A stretch of 64,000 nt of DNA from Mugil cephalus (taxonomy: Eukaryota; Chordata; Actinopteri; Mugiliformes; Mugilidae): contig NC_061774.1 of the NCBI RefSeq assembly GCF_022458985.1, positions 8,484,616-8,548,615 on the forward strand. Reading direction: 5' to 3'. The notes beneath the pieces are model-generated. The model saw nothing but the letters and a program-made list of their open reading frames with translations, was not told the DNA's origin and did not search any database. The translations under genes and the position numbers were made by a program. Each line of letters begins with the position of its first letter. The first letter of the stretch is position 1. Positions 12,353 through 23,641 of the stretch are shown here, in pieces.

Positions 12353-15300
12353 CTACACTGATGGAGTGCGGCCGCTTTCAGTTCCGCCGCTGGTGGCTTT
12401 GTTCCCGGAGCTCGTTGGGCCTGGGTCCGGTGCAGCCTGTGATTGGCGTTTGACCTTCTTTCTGGCCTTGTCACGCGCTGATCTCTTGCTCGCTGCATTA
12501 TCTTTGCCTGAGCTCGTGGGCGCAGCGCCGCTATCTTTATCTGTTGCTTGATTATCTGGTGCACGTGGCCCGGCTTCAAGGCCCTCGACCCGCTCTGCGT
12601 TTTCATCATCTATCCCTTCTCCTCCTGCTTTCCCACACTCCGACTCTTCATTACTCCGCTCTGCTTTCACATCTGGATTTTTCTCTGTTTCTGTGTCATC
12701 CACTTCCTCTCTCACAGCAGGGGGGGCTTTCTCTAAGCTTTCCTCTTCTTTATTCTTACTGTCTTCAGTCTTCTTACCCGCTTTAGTTTTTTCGTCCGCG
12801 GCTTTCTGAGAAAATTTCACATTCTTCTTGCTTGCTGCGCTCTTGGCCTTGCTTCCATGAGGCCCCCACTTCTCCTGAGTCACATCCCAGTAAGTCTTGT
12901 TCTTGCGGGCGTTCATCACGCGAAGGTTCTCGCACAGCTTTTTCAGTTCCTGGCGAACAAAGGGTTTGAACTTCGGGTCCAGTCTCTCGACCGTGCCGAA
13001 GTCCCTCCGAGCCTCATCCCCGTTGCACAGAGCGGCGTGCGCTCGGGCCCTTTGGTACACTGCCTTAAAGGTGCCTGCGGGGTATGAGAAAAGAGAGTGA
13101 ACTTGGGTGAATGACAAAACTATTCACATGCGAGGACCACGGGAGGCCAGCCAGAATAAAGCGAGGGTAACTGATAATTTAAGATGAGACGAGGATGACG
13201 TAACCGCGCTCGGCGCTGGTCACGAGACGAGTAAAAGCTGGAGCGGAGTAAATGAAAGGAAAAGAGAAACACGAGAACACCAATTCCAGACCATCCTCAA
13301 CTGTAAATAATTCATCATAGCAGAAGCAAGGAGAAAACAAGAAAACAATGAATTCATTTTTGACTGTGATGTCCATGGGTGTGTGCCGGAGGAACAAAGG
13401 AGGGAGAGAATTGCTGTTGCGAATGTTTGGTTTCTTTCTCGGGTAAACACAGCGATCAAGGATTGACGAAGGCAGGCGTTTGCTCACGGCCGGGCAAACT
13501 TAGGAACTTCCTTCAATATCAAAAAAAATAGTTCCCTCCCGCGCTAAGAGCCGTCTTCACTCCAGCACATGTTACCTTTATGCTTTTTCAGCAGCTTGTC
13601 GTTGAGCTCCACCACTTGCTGGTATTGCTCCAGCTCCAGCATGCAGTGGCTGAGGTTGAGGCTCAGGGGAAGGCGCACCTTCTCCAGCGACTCCCAGTCC
13701 TCGCCGCCCTGATCCACCTGCTGAGAAACGAAGAGAGCACAGGGCTGACGGGAGGTGGAAAGGAAGAGGGCGGAGAAGGTGGCGGTGCTGATGGATGACA
13801 AAAACGAAAAAAAAAGATGTGTAAAATGTTGGGAGGAATGATGAAGAAGGCTGGATGTAGGAAGAGGCGGCCGAAGGCTGTAAGGGTTGATGAGAAGAGC
13901 TAGTTTGTTAAGTGAGAGAGGTAGTGATGTGCGGATCGATACCGCAGTATTGATATTTACGATGCCAGGTCTTTACGCTCTAAAATCCATTCTCAACTCA
14001 AAGTATTGATACTTACGATACCTCACTCATTGGAGGTAATGTAGGAACACAGCAGAGTGTAACGAAACCACTGAGTTGTGGCAACACAACAAACCTCAGA
14101 TTAAACCACAACACAGAATATGAGGCGTTTATGGTGAGGAGGACAGAAGAGGAGAGCACAGTGTCATAATAAAGTTATTGATGAATAACTGACGTTTCTG
14201 ATTTGAAATATACCACTTTTTTTTAGGACGTAAGGTTTACGGCAGTTACATACCAACCCTACCGCACGTATTTGAAATAAGAAAATTCATATTTTAACCT
14301 GTATTATTTGAATAGCTTCATTTTGAATTAAAAATTATGGTAATTATATTTATAAATAGCACTAGACCAAGTGTACAGTAGGTAGGGGGTCCCTACTTAA
14401 TCTCTCCATCATTTTGGGGTCAACATTGAAGACCCCTGCATTAGTGTGTGTTTACACAAAGTATCAGTATTGGACCGGTGTCGCCGATACCAGCCTGAAT
14501 TTTACTCAGTATCGGATCAGAAAGGAAAATCCATGGTGTCGAACATCACGAGGGATGAGAGGCACCACGGACTTGGACAGTGAGGTGTGGCACAAAAGAG
14601 AGAGATGTTAAAGAAAGTGAAAAAGCAGAGGCGAGCAGTGTGACAGTGACAGCTCTGTGGGAACCGTTATTTTTAGCACCCTTTCTCTGCTCCTCACTTC
14701 GTCAGCATACCTACAATGCCACAGCTGCTCTTCAGAGAAAAGGCAACAACGACACATGATTACAATTTTCGAGCCACAGTCAGCCGTCATCGTTTTGTGC
14801 GACTTCTCTCTGGCACGTTTGGCTATTCATCACGTTGAATGTGCCGCGACAAAGGCCGCCGTGGCAAGAGGCGATCCTCAAGTCCACCTGGACGTCGCCA
14901 CAAAGAGCTTCGTTTCACCTCCCACACAGCCACTTGAATTGCTTTCCCGCAACATCACCTCCTCACCTGTTAGCCTTACCTTGTTTTGGAGGAAGTCCAC
15001 ATATTCTATAGCCTCTTTGAACTTCACGGCAGCTTCTTCAAAGTGCTGTTCTTTAATGAGGAAGTTTCCCTCGTCCTGCAGCAACATGATCAGCCTTAAC
15101 ATCTGCTGCCAGTCCTTCCCCTCTGTTTTGTCACAGGCATTTAGACCGATAGAAGAAGAAGAAGTTTCCTCCTTAACGCCGGTTCCCTCAGTTGGTGTAA
15201 TCTTCTTCTCTTTGAGGTCATCTCTCTGAACTTCTGAACCACTTTCCTTCTCCACCTCACTTTCATTGCCTTGCTTTCCATCTTCCACCCCTTCCTTCTC

Positions 15301-17899
15301 TTTCTCCTCCTCACCGTCACGCCCCTCTTTCTCCTCCTCCTCCTCCTCCTCCTCTCCATCACTTTTATTCCCCTTTTTCCCCAGCATGTTCCAGTACTGC
15401 TCCTTCTCCTCCCAGTACTTCTCCCTCATGCGCTCCGACAGCGCCTTCAGCTCTCGGCTGACGAGCTGGGCCAGAGTGACGTCCAGGTGGGCCACCATGT
15501 TGAAGTCTCGGCGGGCCTCCTTCTCGTTCCACACGGCAGCGTGGGCCTTGGCTCTCTTGTAGTAGCCCTTCACGCAGTCTGAGAAAGAGAAAGAGAAGTG
15601 AATAAATACGTGGGACTTATATCTAATACAGAGATATTTGATAATACTGAAGGTGAGGTGACATTTAGAACGAGGAGTAGGTGTGTGCTGTCATTATATG
15701 TGTTTCTCATCAGAACTGAGGGTACAGTTTTATCATTCACTAAAACCTCCCGTCTTAAAGCCAAAGTTTGACATTTATCAAAATGTGGTTATTTGCATTC
15801 TGGCAGAGAGTCAGGCCTGTTAGTTTTGGATGCGTTGGTGGTAGTTGTTATCTTTGGACGGAGTCAAGGTGCCTGTCTCCAAACTAAAGTCACTGTTCCG
15901 CTTGACTTAATCAGTCAGAGCAAGTAAGTGAAATGTTTAGACGCGCATATAAAGTGCCTCTGTTCGGTACAAACTGGTGGCTCCACTTCCCTGCTCCTCT
16001 GCATTTAATTTCTCTCAGTGTCAAATCTTTATTTAGCCGAGAGTTAAAGATATTTTACTGTTGCCTCCAGCAGCAGCAGCAGAGACACTGCAGAGACTTT
16101 TCTAAAGACCCACTGGGTTGCAGGGAGGAAAGCAGCCGACTTAAACTGACACAGACAACATGACAACGTGATGACAAGGGGAGCAACAGGGAAAAGAAGA
16201 AGAGACAAAAGTGTGAACAGACAGGAAATGAAACTGAAGATACACACAGCTGAAAAGGAGAGGAATGTGTAGCAATGCTTGTGGAGGGCTGAGAAAGGCT
16301 GCGTTTTTGTGACAGCTGCTCGAACTGGGCCAGTGGAGCTCACAAACTCCCGCCCACCTTTTTTTTTTTTTTTTTTTTTTTCTTATATTTTCATGCTCAC
16401 TCACAGGCAGGTTTCCTCCTCCAGCCACATACACACACACAGCGCTCCATCTTCCTCTTTACCTGTTCTTCCATCACTTCAGGTGACACTACGTTGACTT
16501 ACATCAACTTCCTAGAAACTCACCTCGGGCCAAGAGCCTCCCCTTGGCCTTATTCTGAACCTAACCTCAGCCTAACCTCATAAACAAGCCTTCATCCTAA
16601 AACATTATGTTACGGGGACTTGTTGTTCCACAGGAGAAAGGGGAGAAGAGCAGGAGTAATGCACACACAAACACACAATAAGGAAAATGCAGTGCAAAGG
16701 AGAAGATCCAGGTTGAGGATATAGAGTGTGAAATAAAGACTGCCTCAGTGCATCCTATTTCTGGGTGAGGGGTATAATTCATGAGGCTCTGAAGTGGAGA
16801 GTGTGCCAGCGTGTGAAGCCTCTCTAGGATTATATGAGTAGCCATGGGTATGACAGTACAATTCCCAAGGCTGCTCCAGCAGTAAAACCCTCTGTATCGT
16901 CAGCCTCAACCCTCCTACACACTCTTATTGAAGACACAGTGGTAACATGCAGCAACGGTGAACCCACAACAGGCTTCAGACTCTCATCTGCCAGAAGACT
17001 GTGAAACTTTTGCTCATACCAGAAGAGGAAAGTAATGTGTGCGAGCCCTTAATTTACTACTCGGTAATTACAAAGAATTATTGAGGAAATAGATGGTATG
17101 CATTGACGTCACTGTCGCCTGGAGCCACGCCCCCTGAGTGACAAAAACATGGTGCGATGTGTCAATAAATAACGTTACAGACCGTGAAAAATGTGGATTA
17201 TCGGATTGAATTAAGGGTAATTGAACTCGACAATGATGCCTAGTATGGATTTGGGAAAGTGGATGAGAGTCTGTTTAAGTTAATTTTAGGTCATTTCAGT
17301 TATGATAAACGTAGCTTAATTAAAGATGCTAATGCTAATAGCTTCACTGAGAAACGTTAGCAATAAAATACTGTAGCGTCAAAGGATGATGAGGAGTGAT
17401 CACAAATATTCCGTTTATTGCTTTATTGTCATTTATTGAACTGAAATAGTTACTGTAACTACGCCAAAACAACAACATCGACAAGCTTATCTATCAGCTC
17501 TCAAGAATGTAACTTACTGTAAGACGTAACAAGGTATGACTTCCTCAGAAAAATACAACATAAATTAATATTACCTGATACTAAATGTGAACCACAACAC
17601 CAGGTTTCGGTGCCTGAATTCTAGCGGGTTCTTCGTAATGCAGCGATCCATTTATATCTCTTTATCCCCGACTGCTTTTCAGATCTGTTGGTACAGTCTA
17701 CAGCTCTTCACTTTTAAAAATAAATAAATAAATGTATATATGTATTTTACAACGTAGATGCTGTTAAAGCCCGTGTTTCAAGCTAATGCTGCTAATCTAA
17801 ATGTGTCTGTCACTTTTTTTGCTACTCCGTGCCTGTAACCATGGAGACTTTGTTGGCTGTGACGTCACATGTGTGCTCTCTTGTTTGCTTTCTTGTCAA

Positions 17900-17947
<48 letters not shown>

Positions 17948-20900
17948 GTCAAAAGTGTGTGTGTGTATATATATATGTATACAGCAAAGAGACATTACAG
18001 TCAAGTTAGTTTTGCATTAAGTCTTGTTGCAAACTGCATCCTGGCTGCGCACAAGTTGCAACAATCCTATTACCCTTATAATTAATGCTTGTCAAGAAAG
18101 CAAATATTTATGAAAATGTCACAGTTACAGGTAATATTCGTCCTCAAGTACCCCTAGAAAAGGCGGGGATTTAAGAATTCAACGCCTGCAGTTCAATTCA
18201 TATTCTTTGGGATTTTTCATTTATTTAACACTGCTCATAATCTATTTCATCAATAAAGATTGGTGTCAGGTAGTATTTTTTTTATAAAGAAAGTCCAGCC
18301 GAGCTCACAAAAATGGAAATCCGGACCTCCTTAAACTATTAATGATAATATATTAAATATTCTTCTCAAATTGAGATTTTAAAGCGTTCTAACGAATAAG
18401 CGAACATGACAAGTATTAAAGATCTACATACTTATTAATCAGTAATGACACTTATATACATTAAACAGCTAAATCATGCTGATAAAGAAATTCTGCTTCC
18501 TTTTTTGCCCTTTTCTGAATTTGGGGAAAATGTGGAAGCCTTGAAGTTAGAGGACTGTGGGCATATTGTATGTTAGCTGGTTCACATCCCTGGTGGGGGA
18601 AGTCAGTGAATAAAAACCTCGCACTATTGAACTAGCTCTGCACATACGATTAACCCTCATTGCTCCGGTGAAGCCGTTCAGCTCAGAGGTTTGATAGAGC
18701 GGTGCGTGGTGTAAATGTGAACTTAAATGACATGAGGAAGAAAGAAAAATTGCAGAGCCCTGTCAATTCTACTTGGAAAAAGCAGTTGAACGATGCATCT
18801 CGGTTAGTAAAATTATCTGAATAAGTCTGTTCAGTTTAAACAAGTTTTTGGGTTTACCTTTGTGCTTCTCCAGCAGTTCAGTTGTGTGCTCTATGACTTC
18901 ATAATACTCCTCCAGCTCCAACATACACTGACAGTAGTTCAACTCCAGGGGGACAATCATTCGACCCAGGTTAATGTAGTCCACATCCCCTGGCATCTCC
19001 TACACACATGCACAGAAGGAAGAACAAAAATACGTTCGTCGTGCTGCTATGTTGCTCGGCAGCTCCTACACATATTTTAATAATTCATACCAACAGTTCA
19101 TGACTTTGGGACATCTCTGTCCAACCGAGGCTCACTAGTTGTTTGCACAAAGGCCAATATCTGTAAACATCAAACTTGTGAATGCTGCCAAAAATCACAA
19201 GCAATCCTGCATGTTCTCTTGTCAACATCTCCCTTCAGTATTCCTCCATTCTTACAACCCCCCCTCTCATCATAGCCAGCTCCTCACAGCTCTCCCTCCT
19301 CTCTCCCTTGCCAGCCCACCCACCCGACAGCCTGTAATCAGAGCCACAGTGAAGCAGAGCAAAACAGGAAAACATGAGCGTCCCCCTGGAAAAGAATGAG
19401 CAGCGTGTCCCAAAAACCTAAAATCCTGAGAAAACCTCAAAATGTGCGAGCCCGCGGTGCAGTCATTTAGCTCCCTCCGTCCCGGCTCTCTCCCCTCGTC
19501 CATCACTCACCCTGGACTGGACCGTTTTCAGCAACAGGACAGCTTCTTTGTACTTGCTTGCAGCCTCTCTGAATCGTCTCTGCTTGACCAGGGCATTGCC
19601 CTGCATGTGGAGAGATGGCACCGTCTGCAGCTTCTCGTCCTTTTCCATCATCCACGACTCTCGGTGGTAGGACATGGGGTCTCCTACCTGGGAGCAGAGG
19701 GGGCAGGACAAGGGCACAACAGAAGGAAAATGTCAAACAGAGAAAAAAAGACACAGTGTTGAGGCACTTTGCTATTTGCCATTCATTATTCTTCTGTTCA
19801 GCCGCGCTACAAAGAATAAATTGTGGAGTTTAACGGCTCTGTCTAGCCACGCAGCTGGTTTCAGGTAAGCGCTTTATTGCACCTGCTCAGGTGGGAGTTA
19901 GGCAATGCTCTGCTGGAACTAAGCGATGTCAACACAACCAGTAATTAAAGTGTTCTGCAATAACAAGTTTATAAAAAGATATTTCATCTGGTTGGACAAG
20001 GTAATCATTTGTGCTGAGGAGCAGGTTTGAAATAAATCAGCAGCCAGGACCCCATATCTTAGCACTATGTAAGAAGACATTATGCAACATTATGCATGCC
20101 ATTTCTACTTTAGATATTTAAGTACGTTTTCAGAAGTTGGAATGAATGACCTACTGCTTTTTTTTTTTTTTACCTATGTAAAGGATGTAAACCTTTCCAC
20201 CTCTCAAGAGTTGTCATCTACAAAGAAAGTAAAAGATTTAATTTACTACTAGAAAAAGATAGATTAAATTTACTACTACTGCTGCTGCTGCTGCTGCTGT
20301 TGGACTCCCTGGTGAGTCTCAAGCAGATTCTGGTAATATTATATTTCAAAACTGAATGTCTAAGGCAGAGAGGGGCTTGAGATTTGTCAGTGGATTTTAG
20401 AAATTGGTATATGTTGTTGTGTTCAAAATAATAACAGGCCAGCATCACTAACCAGATCAATCAGTGTGTTTGGTAGAAGTGATATTTCTACATGGGGAAA
20501 AAAATAGTAGCAGGTTTAATAGAGTAATAGTGAACTAGCAGTCATGACGTGCATGCTGCTGATTCTGTGAAATTGAATCATTAATTGAGAGGGGCGTGTT
20601 CAAAATAAATAAACAGGTAGCTCTTATTCACAGACAAAGGCAGCAAATGTTGTACATTGCTGGTTAGAGTGCATTTCTGTCCGAAGATCTGAATAAAATG
20701 GGTCCTTCCAGACATGGCTGAGAAGAACAGTGCACTTTGATTAAAATGTTCATTAAAGATGGGAAAACACAGAAAGAAGTGTAAAAAAAAACTATTGGGT
20801 GCTAAGCTAAACTGATCCCATTTGCTTTAAGATGGCAAACAAAACCGAGAGGATGTGGAAGAAAATGGAAAACTATCATTCAAATAAATCGAGACTCAGC

Positions 20901-23641
20901 CAACGATCCGCTCCAGGTAGATCTGAGAAGGCCTAAAGTCACCTGTGAGCAGTTGGGTATGTGAAGCCATTTTATGGACTGATGAATGTAAGATTGTGGA
21001 TTGTTCTTTGTGGGCCAAGAGGATGCAGACAGTTTGTCAGTTGACCCCAAACACAGAATTCAAGTCACAGCACACTGTGAAGCATGGCGGCGCCAGCATC
21101 ATGATAGGGGGATGTTTCTTATACTTAGACGTTGGGCTTATTTATCACATACTAGGGATCATGAATCAGTTTGAATATATCAAAATATTTGAAGAGGTCA
21201 CGTGGCCTTATGCCCTTGAAATGAGTTTTTAACAAGACAACAAGACCCCTCAAGAGTTGTCATGTACAAAGAAAGTAAAAGATTGTGAAAGAAGTGGTGC
21301 TCCACACAGATCTGCAGTGGTTCTCAGAAACATTGGTTGTACAATAATTTAATATTTATACAGAAAATGTCTGAGTTTGTGAAGGAAAACGTCATTTTTT
21401 TAACAGCCTAACAATCCATTTTCTTCACTTTCTGTAAAGTAATATCACATTTGCTAAATATCTCTTTGTGTGTTGACTTGTAATAGAATGTGCAATGTTC
21501 CCGACACATTTGTGTGTATATATTTACATACTCACTGTTTTAAACACTCTGCTATTATTGGACACAGCGTTAGGTGTAACAGTGTTAAAAGTTGAGCTGA
21601 AAATAATTAGAGGCCAGCACTGTCTTGAACATAACATTTAGCCAATGGTGCTTACCTGCAACAGCTCCATGATAAATATCAGTGGCTGAGGAGTTCGCAT
21701 TATCTCATCTAGCTCTGGGAAACCAGTTGAGTGATAGTGGAACATGTTCCCCATGCCACACATGTGTCTCTGGCCCTCTAGGGGGTCTTTCCCTTGAGCA
21801 ATCATCCTCATTCCCTTGGACACGATGGGGTACAAGCCGGTGTGCTGCAAAATTACCACATCGACAACAACATCAGCACAGGGTGTAACACAAGACAGAT
21901 AAATGACGCTAATCATGCTAACCCACAGTGCTGATACACAGTGCCAATCAGTCCTACAAGAAAACACAACAAGTAGCCTCCTATTTCACTTGCAAATTAC
22001 ATTTTCCTCCAGATGGAAAAACACTAACATTTGCACAAAAAGATTGCTGTGTTTGTGTTTTGTAATACCAAGTATGTAGGAGGCTACAGAAGGTTAATTC
22101 ATGTGCATCGTAATGAGGAACAAAAAGCTTTCCCTCCTCACTCGTGGACACTTGTGGGGACCTCTTAGGGGGCCTGAAATCTCAGAGTATGTTGGTGCCT
22201 TCTGTGGCTCCACTCACAATGGCATCGCACCAGAACTCGGCCACCTCTCCGATCCTCATGGACGTCAGCAGGGTCTCCCAGACCTCCATCTTGAACATCT
22301 TTCCGACGAAGATCTCAGCTGGTCTGCCAGCCAGTCGACTGTCATCGATGACTGTCCTCTCAAAGTTGTCCAACAGAGTCTGGAAATGGAACACCAGCTT
22401 GGACGCCAAGAGAGATTGAGGACAGGAAGATTTAAAGAGATGAGTGTAAGGGGCTTCCTGAGGGGCCACTTTATTAGGCCCATTACTGTATGTTGTTCAA
22501 CACGATATGCAATAAACACGTCAAACATGAATTACTCTACTACTTCGCACTTTAAAACACATACAGTGTTTTACAAGAACAGGAATTATTATGAGAGATT
22601 CTATAGATTTCAATCTTTACCAACATCAAACCTTTTACTTATTGATTAAGAAACTGTTTTATTTGCTTTTAACACAGCATGTAGACATGCAAACAAAAAG
22701 CCTATATAAATTTAAGCATGTTTTCTGCCTCTGACATAGAGTTCATAAATGATGGATTAAATCAAGTTTGCCTTGAACAAACTGCACCAACTGTACAGTT
22801 TGCTGAAGCTTTCCCTTTAATCCAAGTGCCTGTTATAATCTGTAGCTTTATAATTTACAATAAGGATTTTTGAACTGAATGCTGCCATGATATATTCCAG
22901 ACACTTCTTATGCAACCCAGACATGTGGGTTTTCATGCCTTCCATCTGTTTTTGTGCATGTGAAACGCTTGCAACGACTTCACCGTCATCCTGACTGTAA
23001 AATGATGCTGGATGCCTGTAACCTTCTATTTATAGCCCGACAGATTGTGTATAATACGCCGATAACTGTGTAAGCAACTGGGAATCACCTCAACAGGAGG
23101 CAGCACACGCGCACGCACACATACACCGCAAGACAGACGCACAGGTAAATGGAAATTCACGCTGGTATTGTCATGGAAAATGTTTGTCACAGTGTCCAGG
23201 CTTGGTGCCATATGGCTGCATGTGACTAAGAAGGGGGAGAAAAGTCGGAGACCGGCAGATCAGTGGATGAACAGAAACAGAGACACAGTGCCAAAAAAAC
23301 ATGTAGCAATTTGGTTGACCAAATGTTTGCTCTGTGTGGATGAGCCAGATACAGAATAAATTTTCTCACTTCATGAATTATTCAACAGAATCTAATTGAA
23401 GTGGGCAATGCAACACACAGCTAAAATCGGGGACAAAAATAGACATTTTTTTTTTCCTGTAATTTTTCTGGTGTAATGGTAACTGTACAGGGACTCATTC
23501 TGAGTTTAATTCTACCATCATCAGGCTGAGGGTGATTTAGGATACCTTTGTCCCAGGTGGAAAGTGTGGCAGTGGTCCTGTGCCTCCAGCCAGAATTTTC
23601 TTCCTGACGCCTTGGTGATTGAGCAGGTACGTCTCTTCCAT
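12353..23641 (-). CDS. AIP/AIPL1-like co-chaperone with two TPR domains
   Basis: Likely Hsp90/Hsp70 co-chaperone of the AIP/AIPL1 family; AIPL1 folds photoreceptor PDE6, but this client is inferred, not shown. Exons in coding order (- strand): 23641-23546, 22397-22218, 21844-21656, 19687-19511, 18999-18858, 15578-14980, 13720-13576, 13074-12353. They sum to 2250 bp, 749 residues; human AIPL1 has 384. All introns are GT-AG. Residues about 1-155 form the FKBP-like domain (TVIDDSR, MFKMEVWETLLTSMR, AEFWCDAI|HTG, IAQGKDPLEGQRH), which lacks obvious isomerase residues. TPR set 1 spans about 165-325 (LELNYCQCMLELEEYYEV; KGYYKRAKAHAAVWNEKEAR). An acidic linker with poly-Glu at about 336-343 follows. 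TPR set 2 spans about 412-575 (LSLNLSHCMLELEQYQQVV; KAVYQRARAHAALCNGDEAR). A charged low-complexity tail ends in GRTPSV. The ATG at 23641 opens METYLLN-like sequence as in AIPL1. Orthology to aipl1 itself is not established, so no symbol is given. Confidence 0.9.
14300..14438 (-). mobile_element. Partial copy of a hAT-like nonautonomous element
   Basis: Shares GTAGGTAGGGGGTCCCTACT, then a CTCTCCATCA block and a CATTGAAGACCCCTG end, with the copies at 48321-48832, 39772-40340 and 58686-58964. Only the end with the GAAGACC terminus survives. It lies in intron 6 of the AIPL1-like gene. Confidence 0.6.
17095..17877 (+). mobile_element. Nonautonomous DNA element, copy 1 (CRE-like termini)
   Basis: Begins GGTATGCATTGACGTCAC and ends near GTGACGTCACATGTGTG. 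It is homologous along most of its length to 61472-62210: shared blocks include GCCACGCCCCCTGAGTG, GATGCTAAYGCTAATAGCTT, AAATATTCCGTTTATTG and CCGTAACCATGGAGA-like sequence. No transposase frame is present. The superfamily is unknown to me. It lies in intron 5 of the AIPL1-like gene. Confidence 0.65.
17901..17980. repeat. Compound (GT)n(AT)n microsatellite
   Basis: A GT run followed by a TA run, then the unit GTCAAAAGTGTGTG...TATATA repeated once more in shortened form. It starts immediately beyond the right end of the transposable element at 17095-17877. Confidence 0.9.
20203..20238 (+). repeat. Direct repeat, 36 bp, left copy (right copy 21249-21284)
   Basis: Starts CTCAAGAGTTGTCAT and ends AAGTAAAAGATT. 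It matches 21249-21284 in 35 of 36 positions, about 1.05 kb away. The left copy lies just outside and the right copy inside the Tc1-like element annotated here, which suggests a rearranged or nested element. Confidence 0.8.
20276..20299. repeat. (CTG)n trinucleotide repeat, intronic
   Basis: About seven CTG units between the left 36-bp direct repeat and the left end of the Tc1-like element. It lies in intron 3 of the AIPL1-like gene, on the strand opposite to transcription. Confidence 0.85.
20418..21565 (+). mobile_element. Decayed Tc1-like transposon in intron 3 of the AIPL1-like gene
   Basis: Inverted ends are visible: GTGTTCAAAATAATAACAGG on the left, and CTGCTATTATTGGACAC on the right, whose reverse complement is GTGTCCAATAATAGCAG. 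The frame at 20945-21232 reads WTDECKI, then KHGGASIMIGGCF and GIMNQFEYIKIF, the usual Tc1 transposase middle region. A stop follows just before the expected QQDN block. A second internal GTGTTCAAAATAA at about 20596 repeats the terminus. Inactive by stops and substitutions. Confidence 0.75.

Noticed and set aside
12544-12786. Open frames on the + strand opposite the last AIPL1-like exon
   Set aside because: They are antisense shadows of the Glu/Lys-rich coding tail and have Leu/Ser-rich low-complexity translations.
15266-15582. Ser/Pro/Leu-rich open frames on the + strand
   Set aside because: Antisense of the acidic linker exon; the composition follows the GAG repeat.
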